Source: JAAYYY01 sp964579295 (GTDB lineage: Bacteria > Chloroflexota > Anaerolineae > Promineifilales > Promineifilaceae). Taken from it: a DNA stretch of 64,000 nucleotides. The notes under the pieces are model-generated. The model worked only from the letters and a program-made list of their open reading frames with translations, was not told where the DNA came from and did not search any database. Position numbers and translations under genes: made by a program. Where the stretch lies: the NCBI GenBank assembly GCA_964579295.1, contig CAZOGK010000002.1:210305-274304 (forward strand). The letters run 5' to 3'. This document shows positions 49,368-55,914 of the stretch, piece after piece (position 1 is the stretch's first letter; every line of letters begins with the position of its first letter).

Positions 49368-50228
49368 ATGTCGCGCCAGATTGTCTACTTCGCCCATATC
49401 TCCGATACGCACATCGGGCCGGACCCCGGCTATGAGCGGCACGGTCACTATCCCTATCCGTGCGCGCGGCGCCTGGTAGAGATCCTGAACAGCCTGCCGC
49501 TGCAGCCCGATTTTGTCGTGCATACCGGCGACATCGTCCACGATCCCGATCCGGCGGCCTACCAGCTGGCAGCGGAGATTTTCGGCCAGCTGCGGGCGCC
49601 CATCTATTACGTGGCCGGCAATCACGATCGCGCGCGCGATATCCATCACTTTCTGCCGATGGGGCTGAGAGAGGATCTGAGCCCGGATCGTGACACGCTG
49701 TCCTATCTGTTTGAGGTGAAGGGCAACCGCTTCCTGGTGGTCGATGCGCGCGGCGCCGACGAGATTGACCCGCACGGGCTGATTGGCGAGGCGCGCCTGG
49801 AGCTGGTGCGCCGGCAGGTGACTGCAGAAGGGCCGCCGCTGACGCTCTTTATGCACTTCCCGGTGCTGCCGCTCAACAGCATCTGGATGGACGCGCACAT
49901 GCTGACGATTGACGGCTACAAGCTGCACCAGGCCCTCCTGCCGGCGCGCGAGCGCATCCGCGGCGTCTTTCACGGCCACGTTCATCGCTCGATGCAGACG
50001 CTGCGCGATGGGCTGCTCTACGTGAGTGGGGCCAGCGCCTTTGCCCAGTTCCTGGCCTGGCCGGACGACATCGAGGTGCAGTTCGATGCCGATGCTCCGC
50101 CGGGCTATGGTTTTGTCCATCTCCTGCCGGGCAATACCATCATTCACGAGCATACGTTCCCGCGCCCCGAGGCGCCGTTTGCCTACGAGAGCGCGCCCGG
50201 CGCTACAGCCGCCGTGCGCGATAGCTGA
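49368..50228 (+). CDS. Metallophosphoesterase (calcineurin-like) inside the nuo operon
   Basis: 286 residues from ATG 49368. All binuclear metal motifs are present in order: FAHISDTHIG (Asp-x-His), HTGDIVHDPDP (Gly-Asp), VAGNHDRAR (Asn-His-Asp), FMHFPVLPL and FHGHVHRSMQ (Gly-His-x-His). The fold matches the Icc/CpdA group, which includes cyclic-AMP phosphodiesterases, but the family also hydrolyses many other phosphoesters. Its place between nuoM and nuoN, in the same direction, is unusual. No signal peptide is seen, so it acts in the cytosol. Confidence 0.92.
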   Translation: MSRQIVYFAHISDTHIGPDPGYERHGHYPYPCARRLVEILNSLPLQPDFVVHTGDIVHDPDPAAYQLAAEIFGQLRAPIYYVAGNHDRARDIHHFLPMGLREDLSPDRDTLSYLFEVKGNRFLVVDARGADEIDPHGLIGEARLELVRRQVTAEGPPLTLFMHFPVLPLNSIWMDAHMLTIDGYKLHQALLPARERIRGVFHGHVHRSMQTLRDGLLYVSGASAFAQFLAWPDDIEVQFDADAPPGYGFVHLLPGNTIIHEHTFPRPEAPFAYESAPGATAAVRDS

Positions 50229-50272
50229 TCAATGTGCTACCATCATTCCTGGTGCAACTAGGAGCTTAGACC

Positions 50273-51751
50273 ATGGAATTTCAGGCGCCCGCCGTCAACC
50301 TCTTCGCGATATTGCCTCTCCTCATCGTCGTCGGCTGGGGTCTGGCGCTGATGCTTGCCGATCTGGCCGTAAGTCCGGCAAACAAGCGGCTCATCGGCTG
50401 GCTGGCGCTGGCTGGCTACGTCGCCGCTTTCATTGCCACTCTGGCGCTCTGGGGCCAGGAGTGGGGTGCCTTTACGCCGGCCGGCGGTACGCCTATGGTC
50501 CTCGCCGATAACTACAGCAATTTCCTGAATGCCCTGTTCTTGCTCACCGGCGCGCTCTCCGTCTTGCTCTCCATTAACTACCTGGAACGTGTTGGCCTGC
50601 AGCGCGGCGAGTTCTACTACCTGATGATGTTCTCGGTCGCCGGCATGATGCTCATGGGCATGGCTAACGACCTGATTCTCGTCTTTCTGGCGCTGGAGCT
50701 GCTGTCGATCCCGCTCTATATCCTCTCTGGCTTTGCCCACCCGGAGACAAGGTCGGAAGAGGCGGCCATGAAGTATTTCCTCTTGGGCGCTTATTCGTCG
50801 GGCTTTCTTGTCTTTGGCATTGCCCTTTTGTACGGCGCCACCGGCTCGACCGCTCTGCCGGCCGTGCTGGCGGGCGTCCAGACAGGCAGTACGCTGGCTG
50901 CGGCGGGCATCGCCCTGCTCCTGGTCGGCTTCGCCTTTAAGGTAGCGGCCGTCCCCTTCCACATGTGGACGCCCGATGTCTACGAAGGGGCGCCGACGGC
51001 GGTAACAGCCTTTATGTCCGTCGGCGCCAAGATTGGCGGTTTCGCCGCCATGCTGCGTGTCTTCGTCAGCGCCCTGCCGGAGTTTGGCGATAGCTGGGCG
51101 CCGGCGGTGGCCGTCATCGCCGCGCTGACGATGATCGCCGGCAACGTGGTCGCCCTGGCGCAGCGCAATGTCAAGCGCATGCTCGCCTACTCCAGCATTG
51201 CGCACGCCGGCTACATCATGATTGCCGTCGCCGCCAGCCCGGGCAGCGCCGACGCAGTCCCCGCCGGCCTCTTCTACATGATGGCCTATCTCTTCACCAA
51301 CCTGGGCGCCTTTGCCGTCGTCATTGCGCTGGAGCAGCGGGAAGGGCGCGGTCTGGACCTGGGCGATTACCGTGGCCTCTGGCGGCGCCATCCCTGGTTC
51401 GCGTTGGCGCTGGCCTATTTCATGCTGTCGCTAACGGGGGTGCCGCCGACGGGCGGCTTCTCTGGCAAGTTCTTCCTCTTCCGCTCCGCCCTGGAGGCCG
51501 ACCTGCTCTGGCTGGCTATTGTCGGCGTCGTCACCAGCGTTGTCTCCGGCTACTTCTATCTGCGCCTGGTCTTCCTGGCCTTCATGTACGACGCGGAAGG
51601 CGAGCTGGTCGTAGACCGCAACGGGGCGCTCAGCTTCACCGTCGCCGTCACGGCTCTAGCCACCCTCATTCTCGGCGTGCTGCCCGGCCGCTGGTTTGAG
51701 GTTGTGCGGCAGGCCACGCTCGACGGCGTGCGCCTGATTGCCGGCGGATAG
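50273..51751 (+). CDS. nuoN: NADH-quinone oxidoreductase subunit N
   Basis: 492 residues, about 14 membrane helices. Third antiporter-like pump: FLALELLSIPLYILSGFAHP with its Glu, KYFLLGAYSSGFLVFGIALL, AFKVAAVPFHMWTPDVYEGA with its Lys, and NVKRMLAYSSIAHAGYIMIA. SD TAGGAG lies ~6 nt before the ATG. It ends the complex I gene set, which is therefore complete (A-N). Confidence 0.96.
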   Translation: MEFQAPAVNLFAILPLLIVVGWGLALMLADLAVSPANKRLIGWLALAGYVAAFIATLALWGQEWGAFTPAGGTPMVLADNYSNFLNALFLLTGALSVLLSINYLERVGLQRGEFYYLMMFSVAGMMLMGMANDLILVFLALELLSIPLYILSGFAHPETRSEEAAMKYFLLGAYSSGFLVFGIALLYGATGSTALPAVLAGVQTGSTLAAAGIALLLVGFAFKVAAVPFHMWTPDVYEGAPTAVTAFMSVGAKIGGFAAMLRVFVSALPEFGDSWAPAVAVIAALTMIAGNVVALAQRNVKRMLAYSSIAHAGYIMIAVAASPGSADAVPAGLFYMMAYLFTNLGAFAVVIALEQREGRGLDLGDYRGLWRRHPWFALALAYFMLSLTGVPPTGGFSGKFFLFRSALEADLLWLAIVGVVTSVVSGYFYLRLVFLAFMYDAEGELVVDRNGALSFTVAVTALATLILGVLPGRWFEVVRQATLDGVRLIAGG

Positions 51752-51795
51752 TGTTCTACCAGCCAGAGAGCCCTGCTAGAGGAGCAGCTACGATC

Positions 51796-52596
51796 CTATA
51801 GCAGCTTAGCCTGCTGCGGCGGCGCCTGTGGGTCGCCGGGAAGCCCCACGATCTCCATCATCTTCTGTGTGGTCGCCGGCGCGTGCCCGGCATAGTCGTC
51901 GTTGAAGAAGCCATAGACGGTGTGGAAAGCGTCCTGCTCGCGCCGCGTTTCCACATCATCCTGCCACTCGCGCAGCCGTTCGCTGCGGTCCACCCGTTCG
52001 TGGTCTTTTACCTGATAGGTGCCGTGGCGACCCAGCCAGCGGATGTAGACGAAGTCAGTGGTCACGTAGACACGGCGCGGCATATAGAGGTAGTCGGCCG
52101 AGACCCAGCAGACGTTATGCGCCTGCAGCAGCTCGCCGGTGGCGATGGCGTGCCAGGAGCGGTCACGAAACTCGACGGCATAGCGTAAATCGACCGGCAA
52201 AGCCTGCAGGAAGTGCGCCAGGTTGTCTAGCTCGCGGATGCTGTAGTCGGGCGGGAACTGGATGAGAATGGGCCCGAGCTTATGCTGCAGCAGGCGCATC
52301 GTCTCCAGGAATTCGGCCGTCTTCTCCTCGGCGCCCTGCAGGCGCAGATCGTGGGTGATTTCCCGCAGCATTTTGGGGCAGAAGATGAAATCGTCCGGTG
52401 TTATCTCCGCCCAGCGCTGCACGTAGTCCTGGCGCGGCGTGGCATAAAAGGTCGAGTCCATCTCCACGGCGTTGAAGATACGGGTGTAATAAGGTAAGCG
52501 CTCCCGCGAAGGCAATCCTTCGGGGTAAAAGACGCCCTGCCAATCCTTATAGCCGTAGCCCATGGTGCCCAGATACCAGCGCAACGTTTCGCTCAC
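51796..52596 (-). CDS. DUF72 family TIM-barrel protein
   Basis: 266 residues. The DUF72 features WYLGTMGYGYKDWQGVFYPE, NAVEMDSTFYATPRQDYVQR, FCPKMLREITHDLRL, LIQFPPDY and YAVEFRDRSWHA are present. The fold resembles a TIM barrel with a presumed nuclease or sugar-binding role, but the reaction is unknown. It is 16 nt downstream of ctaA on the same strand and so probably translated from the same mRNA. It is convergent with nuoN. Confidence 0.93.
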   Translation of the reverse strand: MSETLRWYLGTMGYGYKDWQGVFYPEGLPSRERLPYYTRIFNAVEMDSTFYATPRQDYVQRWAEITPDDFIFCPKMLREITHDLRLQGAEEKTAEFLETMRLLQHKLGPILIQFPPDYSIRELDNLAHFLQALPVDLRYAVEFRDRSWHAIATGELLQAHNVCWVSADYLYMPRRVYVTTDFVYIRWLGRHGTYQVKDHERVDRSERLREWQDDVETRREQDAFHTVYGFFNDDYAGHAPATTQKMMEIVGLPGDPQAPPQQAKLL

Positions 52597-52612
52597 GGGA
52601 TCTTACTCCTTA

Positions 52613-53584
52613 TCAGGAACCGCCGGCTGCCTGCAGTCGTGGCGCCATGCTCGCCGGCGCGGCCGCCGGCTCCGCCAGCGCCGTGGCGGCCACTAGCAGC
52701 AGCGTCACCCAGACGCCGTCGGCCAGCAGGAGATGGACAATCTGCATCCAGAGTGGGGCCAGCAAGACCAGGTTGACGAAGCCCGCCGCGATCTGGGCGG
52801 CAACGAGGAGCTGTGCAATGCGCGCCCAGCGGCGCACCAGCGGCCCCGGCCGCGTCTGCATGGTCACCGCCAGGACGATGTACAGGTAGATGGCGGAAAT
52901 GACCGCCAGCACCGGATGCCAGACCCGCAGCCGCTCGCTGAAGTGGGAGTCGGCGGCGAAGTCGCGGGCAATGCCTTCGCTCAGGCTGCTGGATGGATAA
53001 AGCGTATCGCCGAGGGCAGTAACGGCGCCCAGCGCGCTGACCAGCATGATCAGCAGCAGGCCAACGCCAAGCAGCGCTGCCAGCCGTCCCTGGCGCAGCC
53101 GCAGCGGCCAGGAGGTGTCATCCGGGTGCAGCGTGTTGGCCCACCAGGCGGTTGCCGTAATCGCTCCCAGGAGGATAAACGTATTCACCAGATGGCCGGC
53201 CATCCAGTAAGCGCGGGCCAGCGAATCGTTGTCGCCGACCAGCTCCAACAGCACCAGCCCGGCGCCAACTGCTCCCTCGGTAAGGATGAAGAACAGCGCG
53301 GCCCCGGCAGCACGGCGCACCGCGTGGCCCGGCCGGTAGGCGCGGAAAGCCCAGACGAGGAGGATGATCACCAGCACGCCGGCGAAGGCGCTGGTGATAC
53401 GGTGTGTCCACTCGATGACCTGGGCCAGGTTGGAGGTCTCCGGGATGAGAGCGCCATCGCACAGGGGCCAGTTCGCGCCGCAGCCGTTGCCCGAGCCGGT
53501 GGCCCGGACCAGTGCGCCGAAGAGTATGACGAAGACATTGTAGCCCAGCACAAGCCAGGCATAACGGGCAAAAGATCGGTTCAT
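52613..53584 (-). CDS. ctaA: Heme A synthase (CtaA/COX15)
   Basis: 323 residues from ATG 53584 with GGAG seven bases upstream; a longer in-frame start exists at 53614. Eight membrane helices. It oxidises the heme O methyl group to formyl, making heme A for cytochrome oxidase. Heme-ligand and catalytic sites are present: Glu58 and His61 (VIEWTHRITSAFAG), GHLVNTF, WHPVLAV and VHLLLADG. The extracellular cysteine pair Cys35/Cys42 (NGCGANWPLCDG) matches the Bacillus-type protein, where it forms a regulatory disulfide. No cox genes are near. Confidence 0.94.
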   Translation of the reverse strand: MNRSFARYAWLVLGYNVFVILFGALVRATGSGNGCGANWPLCDGALIPETSNLAQVIEWTHRITSAFAGVLVIILLVWAFRAYRPGHAVRRAAGAALFFILTEGAVGAGLVLLELVGDNDSLARAYWMAGHLVNTFILLGAITATAWWANTLHPDDTSWPLRLRQGRLAALLGVGLLLIMLVSALGAVTALGDTLYPSSSLSEGIARDFAADSHFSERLRVWHPVLAVISAIYLYIVLAVTMQTRPGPLVRRWARIAQLLVAAQIAAGFVNLVLLAPLWMQIVHLLLADGVWVTLLLVAATALAEPAAAPASMAPRLQAAGGS

Positions 53585-53617
53585 CCCTTTACTCCACTCA
53601 GGATCGTCAGCCACCGT

Positions 53618-53626
53618 ATTCTACCA
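53618..53626 (-). promoter_or_regulatory. Extended -10 promoter of ctaA
   Basis: TGG-TAGAAT on the minus strand, with the -10 at 53623-53618. No -35 is seen. Predicted start near 53611, ~27 nt before the ATG. Confidence 0.4.
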
Positions 53627-53664
53627 CCACGGCCGCCGCCTGGCGGGCTGCTCTCTGGTGACGA

Positions 53665-54672
53665 TCATCTGGCGAGCGCCGCCGCCAGCGCCTGCCCGGC
53701 GGCTATGCCCGAGAGAGCGGCGCCTTCCACGCGCGGCCCGGCAAAGGCGTCGCCGGCAAACGCCAGCAGCCCTGGCGCCCGCAGCAGCAGCGTGCGCGCC
53801 GGGTAGAGCTGCAGCGGGATGCTGTGACGCCAGCGCCGCAGGCGGGTTGCTACAACCTTGCTCGTGAGCCAGGGCGCAGCCGCTGCCAGCAGCTCCGCAG
53901 TTATCTCCGCTTCGGCCTCGTCGAGCTGAGCCCGGCTGTACTCGGGCGTGGCGTGAATGGTCAGCGCCGGCAGTAGCGAGATCCCTTTCTGCCGGTTATC
54001 CGCTATCCAGTAGATGGCATCGCCGCCGGGCCAGAGACCGCCAGGCGCCGGCAGCCCGCTTGGACCGTCGAGCACGGCGGCCAGCGCCAGGCAGGGATCA
54101 TACTCAGTACGGGCCAGCAGCTCCGCTTCGGCCGCGGGAAGGCTTATGTCTGACCGTGCCAGTAAAGCAAGCGATTGCGGCACGGGCGGCGTCAGCAGTA
54201 GCGCCGGCGCCTGCAGCCGAACGCCCCTCGCCAGGGCGACGGACCAGCTCCTGTCGTAGGCCATCGTGACTACTTCGCTGCCCAACCACACGTCCTGGTT
54301 GGTCGCCAGATGCGTGGCGATGGCCGCCATACCCTGAGCGCCGCAGTAGCGCGGGAAACCGTCGGGAAAGGCCGAGCCGTCGGGGGCGACGAACCCGCTG
54401 CTCCACTGGCGGGCTATGCCCGCCGCCAGCCAGCGCTCGACCTCGGCGCGGAAGGCGGCCTCACGCACGGTGAAGTATTGGGCGCCTTCGTCCACCGTCC
54501 CCGTGCCCCGGTCCGCGGGCAGGGCGCTCGTGGCCATGCGGCCGCCGCACGACCCGCTCTTCTCCAGGAGGATGGGCCGCAGCCCGGCTGCCGCCAGCGT
54601 CTTCGCGGCGCATAACCCGGCCAGACCAGCGCCCACGATCAGGCAGTCGGCGGACGAAAGGGAGTTGCTCAT
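53665..54672 (-). CDS. FAD-dependent amine oxidase/renalase-like oxidoreductase
   Basis: 335 residues from ATG 54672 (MSNSLSSADCLIVGAGLAG); longer in-frame starts run through the intergenic operators and were rejected. The FAD-binding motif is DCLIVGAGLAGLCAAKTLAA, with the second strand Glu in PILLEKSGSCGGRMATS. The region DEGAQYFTVREAAFRAEVE matches the renalase/NAD(P)-binding Rossmann group, which includes flavoprotein oxidases of NADH isomers. The C-terminal FAD part is LLAFAGDAFAGPRVEGAALS. Substrate not known. Divergent from the lacI-type gene. Confidence 0.9.
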   Translation of the reverse strand: MSNSLSSADCLIVGAGLAGLCAAKTLAAAGLRPILLEKSGSCGGRMATSALPADRGTGTVDEGAQYFTVREAAFRAEVERWLAAGIARQWSSGFVAPDGSAFPDGFPRYCGAQGMAAIATHLATNQDVWLGSEVVTMAYDRSWSVALARGVRLQAPALLLTPPVPQSLALLARSDISLPAAEAELLARTEYDPCLALAAVLDGPSGLPAPGGLWPGGDAIYWIADNRQKGISLLPALTIHATPEYSRAQLDEAEAEITAELLAAAAPWLTSKVVATRLRRWRHSIPLQLYPARTLLLRAPGLLAFAGDAFAGPRVEGAALSGIAAGQALAAALAR

Positions 54673-54725
54673 GAGCCTGCCGCGATGGTAGCACGGCCGG
54701 GTATGATTCGCGACTGAAGCTCCCA

Positions 54726-54748
54726 GAGATACAGAAAGTTTGTATCTC
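54726..54748. promoter_or_regulatory. Inverted repeat upstream of the lacI-type promoter
   Basis: GAGATACA (54726-54733) and TGTATCTC (54741-54748) are perfect 8-bp arms around 7 nt, ending 7 bp before the -35 of the lacI promoter. The place suits a second regulator or an upstream LacI contact, though the sequence differs from the main operator. Confidence 0.45.
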
Positions 54749-54755
54749 GTGGTTC

Positions 54756-54785
54756 TTGACACTGCCCTGCCATCCATGCTTAAAT
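54756..54785 (+). promoter_or_regulatory. Promoter of the disaccharide operon
   Basis: A perfect -35 TTGACA (54756-54761), 18-bp spacer and -10 TTAAAT (54780-54785) preceded by TGC. Predicted start near 54792, just before the palindromic operator. Confidence 0.6.
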
Positions 54786-54800
54786 ATGACCTACACCGCC

Positions 54801-54828
54801 CGGCGAACGTTCGCGCGAACGTTCGCCG
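54801..54828. promoter_or_regulatory. LacI-type palindromic operator
   Basis: A perfect 28-bp palindrome, itself made of two copies of CGAACGTTCG (54804-54813 and 54816-54825) two bases apart and flanked by CGG/CCG. It covers about +10 to +37 of the transcript and ends at the SD of the lacI-type gene. This is where a LacI repressor would block the operon and its own gene. I saw no second copy in the window. Confidence 0.85.
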
Positions 54829-54843
54829 GAGAGGATTGGCCTG

Positions 54844-55914
54844 ATGTCGCGAGTAACGCTCAAAGATGTAGCGGCACGGGCGGGGGTCAGCTACCAGACC
54901 GTCTCCAAAGTCCTCAACGGGCGCGGCCAGGTCGCGCCCGAAACCCACCAGCGCATCTGGGACGCCGTGCGCGAGCTTAATTACCGCCCGAACGTCAGCG
55001 CCCGCAACCTGCGCAAGCGCGCCAGCAACCTCATTGGCTACCCCCTCCACTTTGGCGGCGACGAGTTTGTTCAGCCTGTACTCGATGCCTTCCTCCACAG
55101 CATCGCCAACGCCGCCGAAGCCGGCGGCTTTCATGTCCTGACCTTTGTCTCGGCCGGCCCGGCCGATCCGGCGCCCTACCGGGAGTTATTTGAGCGTAAC
55201 CAGGTGGGCGGCTTCATCCTGGCCGACGTCAATCGTAATGACCCGCGCGTCGAGATGCTCATCGAGCAGAAGATCCCCTTTACAGCCTTCGGGCGGGCCA
55301 ATGAGGAGTGGGATTATCACTGGGTAGATGTCGATGGGCGAACGGGGATGCGCCAGGTGGTCGAGCATCTTCTGGAGCAGGGGCACGAGCGCATTGCCCT
55401 TATCACCTGGCCGGAAGGCTCGCGCACCGGCAGCGCGCGCGAAAACGGCTACGGCGAAGCGCTGGAGAAAGCTGGCCTTCGCAGGGCGCCAGAGCTTGTC
55501 GTGCGCGGGCTGAACGCGGCGCGCACCGGCCGCGATGGCTTCCGGCAGCTATGGCAGCTGCCAGCTGGGCGCCGGCCCACGGCCATCGCCTGTGTCAGCG
55601 ACCTCATTGCGCTCGGAGTGCTGCACGCGGCCAATGGCGCCGGTCTGGTCGTGGGCCCAGATCTGGCCATTACCGGCTTTGACGATGTTACCCTGACCGC
55701 CTATACCCAGCCGCCCCTGACGACAGTGCGCCAGCCGATTACCGCCGTCGGCGAGACGGCCGTGGCGATGGTGCTGGACCAGATTCTTGAGCGAGAGCGG
55801 ACCGAGACAGGCGTCCTGCTCGTCCCGCAGCTCATCATCCGTGCCTCCAGCGCGCCGGAGAAGGTACTGCAGGAAGCCGGCCCGAACGTGCAGAGACAGA
55901 GAGAAGCCTTGTGA
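54844..55914 (+). CDS. LacI-family transcriptional regulator of disaccharide use
   Basis: 356 residues. N-terminal helix-turn-helix VTLKDVAARAGVSYQTVSKV and hinge helix region NVSARNLRKRAS, followed by a periplasmic-binding-protein-like effector domain (FILADVNRNDPRVEMLIEQK, WVDVDGRTGMRQVVEHLLEQ, ITGFDDVTLTAYTQPPLTTV). SD GGAGAGG precedes the ATG and adjoins the 28-bp operator, so it should repress itself and the genes downstream. The stop overlaps the GTG of the HAD-GH65 gene by 4 nt. The inducer is probably a disaccharide or its phosphorolysis product. Confidence 0.95.
   Translation: MSRVTLKDVAARAGVSYQTVSKVLNGRGQVAPETHQRIWDAVRELNYRPNVSARNLRKRASNLIGYPLHFGGDEFVQPVLDAFLHSIANAAEAGGFHVLTFVSAGPADPAPYRELFERNQVGGFILADVNRNDPRVEMLIEQKIPFTAFGRANEEWDYHWVDVDGRTGMRQVVEHLLEQGHERIALITWPEGSRTGSARENGYGEALEKAGLRRAPELVVRGLNAARTGRDGFRQLWQLPAGRRPTAIACVSDLIALGVLHAANGAGLVVGPDLAITGFDDVTLTAYTQPPLTTVRQPITAVGETAVAMVLDQILERERTETGVLLVPQLIIRASSAPEKVLQEAGPNVQRQREAL

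Noticed and set aside
51752..51795. Terminator between nuoN and the DUF72 gene
   Set aside because: CTGCT/AGCAG half-stems are too short and lack a T-run.
54673..55134. Upstream extension of the FAD oxidoreductase
   Set aside because: It would run through the lacI operator and into the lacI coding region; the FAD motif begins right after ATG 54672.
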